Source of the DNA: Pseudomonas sp.
Lineage (GTDB): Bacteria; Pseudomonadota; Gammaproteobacteria; Pseudomonadales; Pseudomonadaceae
Assembly (NCBI GenBank): GCA_003525045.1
Contig: DQGF01000308.1
Location: forward strand, 2,748-8,944
DNA length: 6,197 nt
Reading direction: 5' to 3'
Shown here: positions 1 through 6,047 of the stretch, in pieces
Layout: each line of letters opens with the position of its first letter
How positions within the stretch are numbered: position 1 is the first letter of the stretch
Position numbers and translations under genes: made by a program
The notes under the pieces: generated by a model
The model's input: the letters and a program-made list of their open reading frames with translations, nothing else
The model's database searches: none
Told to the model about the DNA's origin: nothing

Positions 1-606
1 CTCCAGCAGCTCATTGCGAAACACCACGGAGCCGATGGTGGTGGCGACCGTTTTACCGACTTCGAAAGCTTGTTTGGTGACCTGCCTGGGCAGGCCGTCG
101 TTGTGCAGGAAGTCATCGACCAGATGACCGATACCGCGCACCAGACTGTTGCCGCCGGAGTTGAAGATTTCCTTGATCGCCAGCGGATTGAGCAGGCTGT
201 TGGACGGCGCCATGGCGTCGTTGAGCAAGGCGAACGCGAAGTGGGCGCGGGCGCGATCGTCCGGGCTCATGTTGCTCTCGTCGATCCAGACTTTGACCTG
301 CTTCTGCCAGCTCAGGTAAGCCTGCAAAGTGCGGCGATAAAAAGGGTTGAGACTCCAGGCCGGGTCGGCAAAGCGATTGTCCTGCGGATTGGTCGGGTGC
401 AGGGTTTCACCCAACAGCACGCGACCGAGCTGGCCGCCCAGTTTCAAGGCATGTCGGGCGGTGTGCACCGGGTTGCGCAAACCATGGGCGGCAACGCTGC
501 GCAGGGTTGAAAGCAGATCCCGACCACGCAGGCCGGTAATCGCACTCTGTGCGTTGATGAACGCGGCGGGAGTCGGTAAAAAATCCCTCGCTGGTTTGTC
601 GCGCAT
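1..606 (-). CDS. phaC2: Class II poly(3-hydroxyalkanoate) synthase 2, N-terminal part (cut by window edge)
   Basis: This is the first 202 codons of the second mcl-PHA synthase, which polymerises (R)-3-hydroxyacyl-CoA on PHA granules. The translation begins MRDKPARDFLPTP and stays open to the window edge. It aligns without a gap to residues 1-202 of PhaC1 in this window; by hand count 94 of 202 residues are identical, including FADPAWS at 79-85 and FEVGK at 181-185. Only the N-terminal domain is present. The Cys of the lipase-like box and the Asp/His of the triad, expected near residues 296, 451 and 479, lie outside. The ATG at 606 is supported by an AAGGAG ribosome site at 616-621, 9 nt upstream. 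The gene follows phaZ after 114 bp. Residue 130 is Asp, where PhaC1 has Glu. Identification is secure from sequence and context; completeness cannot be judged. Confidence 0.96.
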   Translation of the reverse strand, partial: MRDKPARDFLPTPAAFINAQSAITGLRGRDLLSTLRSVAAHGLRNPVHTARHALKLGGQLGRVLLGETLHPTNPQDNRFADPAWSLNPFYRRTLQAYLSWQKQVKVWIDESNMSPDDRARAHFAFALLNDAMAPSNSLLNPLAIKEIFNSGGNSLVRGIGHLVDDFLHNDGLPRQVTKQAFEVGKTVATTIGSVVFRNELLE

Positions 607-720
607 GACTCAACACTCCTTGGTCTTCAGGCCAAATACAAATACACCGAACCAGAACACCATAGACGCTGTTACGGGTTGTTGCGCGGCGCGGCGTCCT
701 GCCGACCGACAATGGGCCGG
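607..720 (-). other. phaZ-phaC2 intergenic region
   Basis: This 114-bp spacer holds the phaC2 ribosome site (AAGGAG, 616-621). A short imperfect dyad, GGGC-GGTTAACC-G-GCCC, spans the phaZ stop codon but has no T-tract after it, so it does not look like an intrinsic terminator. I see no convincing -35/-10 or -24/-12 promoter. Co-transcription of phaZ and phaC2 is plausible, but a weak internal promoter cannot be excluded by eye. Confidence 0.5.
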
Positions 721-1575
721 TTAACCGCCCAATGGCGCGGGATGGGGATGCATCACGGCGCGTTGTCGCTCCTCTTCGAGGAATTTCATGATGATCGGTG
801 CCACCGCTTCGGCCCGGGTAATCAGGAACAGATGCCCGTCATCGATGATGTGCAATTGGGCATTGGGAATCCGCCACGCCAGTACGCGCATGTTGATCAG
901 CGGGATCAGTGGATCGTCGTCGCCGGCCAGCACTAACGTTGGCTGATGGATCTTGTGCAGCCAGTGAATGCTGGTCCAGCCGAGGCCGGCGAACAACTGC
1001 CAGTAGTAACCGAGCTTGCCCGCCGAGCGGACCTTGGCGGCGTGGCTGGCGGCGAGGGTTGGATCGCGACGGAACGCACCGCCGTAGATCATCGGCGCAA
1101 TACGAATCACGTGGGACGGCTGGATATAGCGCCTTGGGCTGGCCATCATCCACAGCACTTTCGGTTTGCCCGGCACCATCACCGTGCCAGCCGCCGTGGC
1201 CGCCAGGACGAGTTTCTTGCAGCGCTCGGGATAGTCATAAGCGAACTGTTGGGCGAGGGCGCCGCCCCAGGACACGCCGATCACGTTGACTTGTCCATAG
1301 TCGAGATAATCGAGCATCCGCGCCGTGAGTTTCGCCAGGCCCGGAAAACGATACGGTCGGTTTGGCGTTGACGAACCGCCGACACCGGGTACATCGAAGG
1401 CAATGACTTCCAGGTCCGGGTCCAGCGCCGCGACGAACGGAAACACCAGCTCCAGGTTGGCGCCGATGCCGTTGAAAATCAGCAAGGGCGTCAAATGAGG
1501 CTTGCCGGGGCGTACCGCCGTGCGGAGGGTCTGGCCATCCAGGTCGACGGTACGAAATATGAACTGTTGCGGCAT
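721..1575 (-). CDS. phaZ: Intracellular mcl-PHA depolymerase
   Basis: The enzyme hydrolyses intracellular medium-chain-length PHA at the granule surface and releases (R)-3-hydroxyalkanoic acids. The 284-residue product has an alpha/beta-hydrolase fold without a signal peptide, as expected for a cytoplasmic enzyme. The nucleophile elbow GVSWG is at 100-104, with Ser102. The acid Asp221 lies in GDDDPLIP and the base His248 in DDGHLF. These positions match the triad reported for Pseudomonas putida PhaZ. An oxyanion-type segment FNGIGAN is at 34-40. Length equals that of other Pseudomonas PhaZ proteins (about 283-285). The ATG at 1575 gives the family N-terminus MPQQFIFRTV; the ribosome site is modest (AGGG about 8 nt upstream). 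The gene lies between the two synthases, 155 bp after phaC1, with a REPIN in that gap that could lower read-through from the phaC1 promoter. Nothing looks broken. Confidence 0.97.
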   Translation of the reverse strand: MPQQFIFRTVDLDGQTLRTAVRPGKPHLTPLLIFNGIGANLELVFPFVAALDPDLEVIAFDVPGVGGSSTPNRPYRFPGLAKLTARMLDYLDYGQVNVIGVSWGGALAQQFAYDYPERCKKLVLAATAAGTVMVPGKPKVLWMMASPRRYIQPSHVIRIAPMIYGGAFRRDPTLAASHAAKVRSAGKLGYYWQLFAGLGWTSIHWLHKIHQPTLVLAGDDDPLIPLINMRVLAWRIPNAQLHIIDDGHLFLITRAEAVAPIIMKFLEEERQRAVMHPHPAPLGG

Positions 1576-1610
1576 GCTTCAGGCCCTGTGGGTTAATTCA
1601 TCCCTGAACC

Positions 1611-1713
1611 CCTGTAGGAGCGAGCTTGCTCGCGATGGACGTTAACGATAACGCGTGCTGCCGGGTTAACGCGTTGCCCTCACGTTTTTCGCGAGCAAGC
1701 TCGCTCCTACAGG
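1611..1713. repeat. REPIN: two inverted REP sequences between phaC1 and phaZ
   Basis: Two 25-nt arms at 1611-1635 and 1689-1713 are perfect reverse complements. The left arm starts CCTGTAGGAGCG, and each arm contains the palindrome GCGAGCTTGCTCGC typical of fluorescent-pseudomonad REPs. The 53-nt centre has its own inverted repeat, AACGCGT (1650-1656) with ACGCGTT (1669-1675). The total of 103 bp fits a REPIN, a doublet mobilised in trans by a RAYT transposase (family knowledge; no RAYT gene is in the window). It begins 17 nt beyond the phaC1 stop, so the mRNA would carry a long hairpin between synthase and depolymerase. There is no T-run after it, so it is not a classic terminator. Confidence 0.93.
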
Positions 1714-1730
1714 TAGGTGGGGTGTGTCAG

Positions 1731-3410
1731 TTACCGCTCATGTACGTAAGTGCCTGGCGCCGCCTCGCCCGCCGGGTAAGCCTTGTTGCCCAGTTTCGCC
1801 GGGGCCTTTTTCAGGTTGCCTGAGCGTTCGGCCTGCCAGGCCTGCCAGTGCAGCCACCAGGAGTCGGTGTGTTTGGTGGAGTTTTCTTGCCAGTCCTCGG
1901 CCGTGACCGGCATTTCGAGGCTGGTCATGTAGCGCGATTTCGGATTGCCCGGCGGGTTCAGGATGCTCTGGATATGCCCGCTGCTGGACAGCACGAATTC
2001 GACGTTGCCGCCGAACAGTTGCGCCGACTTGTAGCAGGACTTCCATGGCGTGATGTGATCATTGGTGCCGGCCAGGGAAAAGACGTCGGCAGTCACCTTT
2101 TTCAGATCGATGGGGGTGCCGCACACTTCCAGTGCGTCAGGACGAATCAACGGGTTGTTTTTGAACAATTCGATTAGGTCGCCGTGGAAGGCTGCCGGCA
2201 ACCGAGTGGTGTCGTTGTTCCAGAACAGGATGTCGAACACCGGCGGCTCATTGCCCAGCAAGTAGTTGTTGACCCAGTAGTTCCAGATCAGGTCGTTGGG
2301 CCGCATCCAGGCGAACACTTTGGCCATGTCGCGGCCTTCCAGCACACCGGCCTGATAGGAGTGGCGCTTGGCCGCTTCCAGGGTCTGCTCGTCGACGAAC
2401 AGGGCAACGTCGCTGTCCAGGGTGGTGTCCAGCACGCTGACCAGCAGGGTGAGGGCGTTGACTTTGCTCTCGCCGATCGCGGCGTAGTGGCCCAGCAGGG
2501 CGGTGCAGGTGATGCCGCCTGAGCAGGCACCAAGCATGTTCACGTCTTTGCTGCCAGTGATCGCAGTGACCACGTCGACCGCTTCCTTGAGCGCTTCGAT
2601 GTAGCTCGTCAGGCCCCACTCGCGCTGCTCCTTGGTCGGGTTGCGCCAGCTGACGATAAAGGTCTGCACGTTATTGCGCAGGCAGAAACGCGCCAGGCTC
2701 TTGTCCGGACTCAGGTCGAACACGTAGAACTTGTTGATCTGCGGCGGCACCACCAGCAAAGGACGCTCGTGCACCTGTTCGGTGGTCGGCTTGTACTGGA
2801 TCAGCTCCAGCACGTCGTTGCGGAAAACCACGGCGCCTTCGGTCACGCCCAGGCTCTTGCCGACTTCGAATGCGCCCATGTTGACCTGGCTCGGCATGCC
2901 GCCGTTGTGCACCAGATCCTTGGCCAGATGCGAGAGCCCGTCGAGCAGGCTTTTGCCGCCGGTTTCGAAGAAGCGTTTGACCGCCGCGGGGTTGGCCGCA
3001 CTGTTGGTCGGCGCCATGGCTTCGGTCATGAGGTTGATCACGAAATGCCCGCGCGCGACGTCCTTGGGCGGGAGATTGCTGTCGTCGATCCAGTCGTGGA
3101 GTTCCTTGCGCCACGCCAGGTAGGTTTGCAGATAACGTTTGTAGAGCGGGTTCTGGCTCCAGGCCGGATCGGCGAAGCGACGGTCATCGCTTGTCGGTAG
3201 CAGCTCGGATTTGCCGAACAACACGTTTTTCAGTTCAAGGCCGAAATGGGCGACATGCCTGGCGCTGTGAATCGGTTGCCTGATGGCCTGCCTGAGTACC
3301 ATGCGAGCAGAAGCCAGTAGATCCTTACCACGCAGCCCAACGACCGGATTCAGACCCAAGGTGTTTTCCGAGGCCTGATACTTCAAGTCATCGTTATTCT
3401 TGTTACTCAT
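1731..3410 (-). CDS. phaC1: Class II poly(3-hydroxyalkanoate) synthase 1
   Basis: This is the main mcl-PHA synthase. It joins (R)-3-hydroxyacyl-CoA units, usually C6-C14, into polyester and releases CoA at the granule surface. The product has 559 residues, normal for class II. An N-terminal domain (about 1-200) is followed by an alpha/beta-hydrolase catalytic domain. The modified lipase box GACSGG places the nucleophile at Cys296; Asp451 (GTNDHITPW) and His479 (SSGHIQ) complete the triad, the same numbering as in P. putida. Positions linked to substrate range and activity in Pseudomonas sp. 61-3 PhaC1 are Glu130, Ser325, Ser477 and Gln481, all wild type. The ATG at 3410 has GGAG (3419-3422) 8 nt upstream and gives the family start MSNKNNDDL. 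It is the first gene of the phaC1-phaZ-phaC2 group. Control probably includes an Hfq/Crc site over codons 3-6 and a possible sigma-54 promoter near 3540. No defect is seen. Confidence 0.98.
   Translation of the reverse strand: MSNKNNDDLKYQASENTLGLNPVVGLRGKDLLASARMVLRQAIRQPIHSARHVAHFGLELKNVLFGKSELLPTSDDRRFADPAWSQNPLYKRYLQTYLAWRKELHDWIDDSNLPPKDVARGHFVINLMTEAMAPTNSAANPAAVKRFFETGGKSLLDGLSHLAKDLVHNGGMPSQVNMGAFEVGKSLGVTEGAVVFRNDVLELIQYKPTTEQVHERPLLVVPPQINKFYVFDLSPDKSLARFCLRNNVQTFIVSWRNPTKEQREWGLTSYIEALKEAVDVVTAITGSKDVNMLGACSGGITCTALLGHYAAIGESKVNALTLLVSVLDTTLDSDVALFVDEQTLEAAKRHSYQAGVLEGRDMAKVFAWMRPNDLIWNYWVNNYLLGNEPPVFDILFWNNDTTRLPAAFHGDLIELFKNNPLIRPDALEVCGTPIDLKKVTADVFSLAGTNDHITPWKSCYKSAQLFGGNVEFVLSSSGHIQSILNPPGNPKSRYMTSLEMPVTAEDWQENSTKHTDSWWLHWQAWQAERSGNLKKAPAKLGNKAYPAGEAAPGTYVHER
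3394..3404 (-). promoter_or_regulatory. Hfq/Crc-type A-rich catabolite repression motif in phaC1 start
   Basis: The minus strand reads AACAAGAATAA, an exact AANAANAANAA pattern, 6-16 nt after the first base of the start codon (codons 3-6). In Pseudomonas, Hfq with Crc binds such AANAANAA motifs near start codons and blocks translation when preferred carbon sources are present. Crc inhibition of phaC1 translation has been reported in P. putida. The motif is seen directly; its activity here is inferred. Confidence 0.72.
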
Positions 3411-3450
3411 CTACGACGCTCCAATGTCCAGAGACGAGTACCCGGGTCCA

Positions 3451-3468
3451 GCTGTGCAGCCACACAGC
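3451..3468. promoter_or_regulatory. Small dyad in the phaC1 leader
   Basis: GCTGTG and CACAGC form a perfect 6-bp inverted repeat with a 6-nt centre, 41-58 bp upstream of the phaC1 ATG. In mRNA it would be a small hairpin ahead of the ribosome site; as DNA it could be an operator. The neighbouring 8-bp palindrome ACCCGGGT (3440-3447) adds symmetry. No regulator can be named from this alone. Confidence 0.35.
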
Positions 3469-3486
3469 GAATGCCAGGTACTACTG

Positions 3487-3570
3487 CTCGGGTGACCGTT
3501 AATTCTGCATCGCTGCTTTTTAGTTCAGAGAGCACTGCAGGGACCTTGCCAGCTCCATTGGTTACCCGAG
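3487..3570. repeat. 11-bp interrupted inverted repeat in the phaC1 upstream region
   Basis: CTCGGGTGACC (3487-3497) and GGTTACCCGAG (3560-3570) are inverted copies with one mismatch, 62 bp apart. The candidate sigma-54 promoter lies between the arms. The arms could be paired half-sites for a DNA-binding protein or the base of a long-range RNA stem. No function is assigned. Confidence 0.45.
3537..3551 (-). promoter_or_regulatory. Candidate sigma-54 (-24/-12) promoter of phaC1
   Basis: The minus strand has TGGCAA, five bases, then CTGC, against the consensus TGGCAC-N5-TTGC. The essential GG and GC doublets have the correct spacing; two consensus positions differ. Transcription would start near 3525, leaving a leader of about 115 nt. 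A -24/-12 element has been proposed upstream of phaC1 in P. aeruginosa, which fits nitrogen-linked PHA control. I did not find a better sigma-70 promoter by eye, but one may exist. Confidence 0.45.
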
Positions 3571-3588
3571 TTTAATTTTTTTCGCAAG

Positions 3589-3607
3589 CAGGCCAATCGT
3601 CGGCCTG
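3589..3607. other. Short hairpin in the DUF971-phaC1 gap
   Basis: CAGGCC and GGCCTG form a perfect 6-bp stem around a 7-nt loop. On the minus-strand transcript it is followed by an A-rich stretch (complement of the T-run at 3576-3582) and not by U residues. It is therefore not a recognisable intrinsic terminator for the gene upstream. Confidence 0.3.
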
Positions 3608-3633
3608 GAAGCCGAGCATTCAAACAGATGAAA

Positions 3634-3651
3634 TTAGAAAATGCCTTCTAA
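3634..3651. promoter_or_regulatory. AT-rich dyad just downstream of the DUF971 gene
   Basis: TTAGAA and TTCTAA form a perfect 6-bp inverted repeat with a 6-nt spacer, starting 17 bp past the DUF971 stop. It could be an operator for a small dimeric regulator such as a TetR-type protein, or a weak hairpin at the end of the hslVU-DUF971 transcript; only UUUC follows. Neither role is shown. Confidence 0.3.
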
Positions 3652-3668
3652 AGAGCAAGAGGCCCGAT

Positions 3669-4040
3669 CTAGAGCATTAGCTTGACGATGGATTCACTCG
3701 GGTCTCGGGTTTTTCCAGCCGCTTTGAGTTCGGCAAGATAATCGTTCCAGAGATCCTCTTGGCGCGCGCCCAGCTGGTACAGATACTCCCAGGTGAACAG
3801 GCCGCTATCGTGGCCGTCGTCGAAGGTCAATTTCAGTGCGTACTGGCCGGCCGGTTCGACCTTGGTCAAACCTACGCCGATCTTGCCAAATTGCAGGATG
3901 GGTTTGCCGTGGCCCTGGACCTCGGCGGAGGGGGAGTGCACGCGAAGGAATTCGGCGGGCAGGTGAAATTCCTCGCCGGACGCATATTTCAGCGACAGGG
4001 TCTTCGAGGCTTTGTGCAGTTTGATATCGGTGGGAATCAT
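3669..4040 (-). CDS. DUF971 / gamma-butyrobetaine hydroxylase-like N-terminal domain protein
   Basis: This 123-residue cytoplasmic protein consists of a single DUF971 (GBBH-like N-terminal) domain. Hallmarks are LRVHSPSAEVQGHG at 32-45, VEPAGQYALKLTFDDGHDSG at 61-80 and TWEYLYQLG at 83-91. There is no signal peptide or membrane segment. In eukaryotic gamma-butyrobetaine hydroxylases this domain precedes an oxygenase domain and binds zinc through Cys and His residues. Here there is no cysteine at all, while His77 in the DDGH motif remains, so zinc binding in the same manner is unlikely. The biochemical role of the stand-alone form is not known to me. I chose the ATG at 4040 (MIPTDIKLHK) because it gives the family N-terminus; the in-frame TTG at 4061 lies inside a hairpin repeat. 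The ribosome site is weak (AAGG 8 nt upstream). It follows hslU by 79 bp and may be co-transcribed with it. Confidence 0.9.
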   Translation of the reverse strand: MIPTDIKLHKASKTLSLKYASGEEFHLPAEFLRVHSPSAEVQGHGKPILQFGKIGVGLTKVEPAGQYALKLTFDDGHDSGLFTWEYLYQLGARQEDLWNDYLAELKAAGKTRDPSESIVKLML

Positions 4041-4057
4041 AGGAAGGGCCTTGGGCG

Positions 4058-4109
4058 GCAAGCTACAAGCTGCAAGCTTAACTCGATCAGCTTGACGCTT
4101 GTAGCTTGC
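4058..4109. repeat. Strong interrupted hairpin repeat between hslU and the DUF971 gene
   Basis: GCAAGCTACAAGC (4058-4070) and GCTTGTAGCTTGC (4097-4109) are perfect reverse complements. Inside, after a 2x2 mismatch, CAAGCT (4073-4078) pairs with AGCTTG (4089-4094) around a 10-nt loop, giving a stem of about 21 positions. It resembles the AGCTTG(C/T)AGCTTG-rich intergenic elements I recall from pseudomonads. It starts 10 nt after the hslU stop and has no T-tract, so it is better read as a REP-like element or transcript stabiliser than as an intrinsic terminator. Confidence 0.8.
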
Positions 4110-4119
4110 AACTTGAGGC

Positions 4120-5460
4120 TTACAGAATGTAGCGCGACAGGTCTTCGTTCTGCGCCAATTCGCCCAGGTGGCTGTTGACGTAGTCGGCGTCGATCAGGAT
4201 CGCCTTCTCATCGTGGGCGCTGGCCAGGTCGCCGGCGCTGAACGACACCTCTTCGAGCAGGCGCTCGAGCAGCGTGTGCAGGCGACGGGCACCGATGTTC
4301 TCGGTCTTCTCGTTGACTTGCCAGGCGATCTCGGCGATCCGTTTGATGCCGTCCGGCTGGAACTCGATGACCAAGCCTTCGGTTTTCAGCAGGGCGCAAT
4401 ACTGCTCGGTGAGCGACGCGTGCGGCTCGCTGAGGATGCGCTCGAAGTCTTCCGGCGTCAGTGCCTTGAGTTCGACACGGATCGGCAGACGCCCTTGCAG
4501 CTCAGGCACCAGATCGCTCGGCTTGCTCAGGTGGAACGCGCCGGAGGCGATGAACAGGATGTGGTCGGTCTTGACCATGCCCAGCTTGGTATTGACGGTG
4601 CAGCCCTCGATCAGCGGCAGCAAGTCGCGCTGTACGCCTTCACGGGACACGTCGACGCCACCGGAATTGCCGCGCTTGGCGACCTTGTCGATTTCGTCGA
4701 TGAACACGATGCCGTGCTGCTCGACCGCTTCCAGGGCCTTGGCCTTCAACTCTTCTTCGTTGACCAGGCGGCCGGCTTCTTCGTCGCGCACCAGCTTCAG
4801 CGCTTCCTTGACCTTGATCTTGCGGCTTTTCTTTTTGCCCTTGCCCATGTTGGCAAACAGGCTCTGCAACTGGTTGGTCATCTCTTCCATGCCCGGTGGC
4901 GCGGAGATATCGACGCCGACCACTTCGGCGACTTCGATTTCGATCTCCTTGTCATCCAGCTGACCTTCGCGCAGGCGCTTGCGGAACAGCTGGCGGGTAT
5001 TGGAGTCGGCCGACGGTGCGGCGTCATCGTTGCTGAAGCCCATGCGTGCCGGTGGCAGCAGGGCGTCGAGGATGCGTTCTTCGGCGGCGTCTTCGGCGCG
5101 ATGGCGAACCTTGGTCATTTCCTGTTCGCGCAGCAGTTTGATGGCCGCGTCGGCCAGGTCACGAATGATCGATTCAACGTCGCGACCGACATAACCGACT
5201 TCGGTGAACTTGGTTGCCTCGACCTTGATGAACGGCGCGTTGGCCAGTTTGGCCAGGCGGCGGGCGATCTCGGTTTTACCGACACCGGTCGGGCCGATCA
5301 TCAGGATATTCTTGGGGGTTACTTCAACGCGCAGCTCTTCGGGCAGCTGCATCCGGCGCCAGCGGTTACGCAGCGCGATGGCGACGGCGCGCTTGGCATC
5401 GTCCTGGCCGATGATATGGCGATTGAGTTCGTGGACGATTTCACGGGGAGTCATGGACAT
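4120..5460 (-). CDS. hslU: ATP-dependent protease ATPase subunit HslU (ClpY)
   Basis: This is the AAA+ unfoldase of the HslVU protease. Its hexamer caps the HslV core and feeds unfolded substrates into it, using ATP, in the cytoplasm. The 446-residue product (443 in E. coli) has, in order: an N-terminal AAA segment with Walker A GPTGVGKT at 56-63, the pore loop GYVG at 89-92, the inserted I domain at roughly 110-243, Walker B IVFIDEID at 251-258, a sensor-1 region ILFIASG at 301-307, the presumed arginine finger Arg324 (LQGRLP), and the sensor-2 motif GARRL at 390-394. The C-terminus EDLSRYIL is the tail that docks into HslV. The ATG at 5460 gives [24 protein letters not shown] lies at 5473-5477, a rather long 12 nt upstream. 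It follows hslV by 55 bp with no promoter evident, so it is expected to be co-transcribed from the sigma-32 promoter. Confidence 0.98.
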   Translation of the reverse strand: MSMTPREIVHELNRHIIGQDDAKRAVAIALRNRWRRMQLPEELRVEVTPKNILMIGPTGVGKTEIARRLAKLANAPFIKVEATKFTEVGYVGRDVESIIRDLADAAIKLLREQEMTKVRHRAEDAAEERILDALLPPARMGFSNDDAAPSADSNTRQLFRKRLREGQLDDKEIEIEVAEVVGVDISAPPGMEEMTNQLQSLFANMGKGKKKSRKIKVKEALKLVRDEEAGRLVNEEELKAKALEAVEQHGIVFIDEIDKVAKRGNSGGVDVSREGVQRDLLPLIEGCTVNTKLGMVKTDHILFIASGAFHLSKPSDLVPELQGRLPIRVELKALTPEDFERILSEPHASLTEQYCALLKTEGLVIEFQPDGIKRIAEIAWQVNEKTENIGARRLHTLLERLLEEVSFSAGDLASAHDEKAILIDADYVNSHLGELAQNEDLSRYIL

Positions 5461-5515
5461 AGTAATTGGCGGTCCTCAAGCAAAAGTGAGCCGTGGCACC
5501 AAGGCCGGAACAGGC

Positions 5516-6046
5516 TTACTCGGCGAGGTCCTGCTCCTCAATGGTGAAGGTGTGGTTGGTGAATACACAGATGTCGCCGGCGATGCCCAAGGCAGTCTCG
5601 ACGATTTCCCGGGCCGACAGATCGGTTTTCTTCAACAGCGCGCTGGCGGCGGCCTGAGCGTAACCGCCACCGGAACCCATGGCGATCAGGCCTTCTTCAG
5701 GCTCAACCACGTCGCCGTTGCCGGTGATGATCAAGGAGGCGTCTTTGTTGGCGACCGCAAGCATAGCTTCGAGGCGGCTGAGGGAGCGGTCGGTGCGCCA
5801 TTCTTTGGCGAGTTCGACGGCGGCGCGAACCAGATGACCCTGGTGTTTCTCGAGCTGGCCTTCGAAACGCTCAAAAAGGGTGAAGGCGTCAGCGGTGGCC
5901 CCGGCAAAACCGGCGATAACCTGGCCGTGATATAGGCGGCGAACTTTTTTCGCGTTGCCTTTCATCACGGTATTACCGAGAGAAACCTGGCCGTCGCCGC
6001 CCATGACGACTTTGCCGTGGCGGCGAACTGAAACGATGGTGGTCAA
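5516..6046 (-). CDS. hslV: ATP-dependent protease proteolytic subunit HslV (ClpQ)
   Basis: This is the threonine peptidase core of the HslVU protease, a dodecamer related to proteasome beta subunits, which degrades misfolded and regulatory proteins in the cytoplasm. The 176-residue product (same length as E. coli) begins M-TTIVSVRR; removal of Met exposes Thr2 as the N-terminal nucleophile. Asp18 (GGDGQ) and Lys34 (GNAKKVRR) match the catalytic Asp17 and Lys33 of the mature enzyme. Other family blocks are [14 protein letters not shown] (47-60), IITGNGDV (106-113) and [10 protein letters not shown] (124-133). The start codon is TTG at 6046, not ATG. It is forced: the next in-frame ATG (residue 15) would delete the catalytic Thr. 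GGAG at 6055-6058 lies 8 nt upstream. It is the first gene of the hslVU operon, behind a strong sigma-32 promoter match. Confidence 0.98.
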   Translation of the reverse strand: MTTIVSVRRHGKVVMGGDGQVSLGNTVMKGNAKKVRRLYHGQVIAGFAGATADAFTLFERFEGQLEKHQGHLVRAAVELAKEWRTDRSLSRLEAMLAVANKDASLIITGNGDVVEPEEGLIAMGSGGGYAQAAASALLKKTDLSAREIVETALGIAGDICVFTNHTFTIEEQDLAE

Positions 6047-6047
6047 G

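Noticed and set aside
70..510. Plus-strand open frame opposite phaC2.
   Set aside because: The minus-strand frame is unmistakable PhaC2; this frame is its complement, and a similar shadow appears opposite phaC1 at 2769-3200.
1611..1713. CRISPR array or attachment site at the phaC1-phaZ repeat.
   Set aside because: There are only two copies, in inverted orientation, with the known Pseudomonas REP palindrome. No direct repeats with regular spacers and no integrase are present.
3576..3607. Intrinsic terminator made of the CAGGCC/GGCCTG hairpin and the nearby T-run.
   Set aside because: For the minus-strand transcript the run after the hairpin is A, not U. On the plus strand the T-run precedes the hairpin, and no plus-strand gene is present.
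4041..4061. A 7-codon N-terminal extension of the DUF971 protein starting at TTG 4061.
   Set aside because: The TTG lies inside the hairpin repeat arm, the extra residues PPKALP are not family-like, and the ATG at 4040 gives the normal N-terminus.
4058..4109. Intrinsic terminator for hslU.
   Set aside because: The stem is strong, but neither strand has a T-tract directly after it.
4168..5547. A 459-codon plus-strand open frame opposite hslU and the end of hslV.
   Set aside because: It is the antisense shadow of GC-rich coding sequence. Its product is a low-complexity mix rich in D, V, L, G and Q with no recognisable domain, while the minus strand encodes complete HslU with all motifs.
5204..5935. 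A 243-codon plus-strand open frame opposite the hslU start and hslV.
   Set aside because: It overlaps two confidently identified genes on the other strand, and no family motif is visible.
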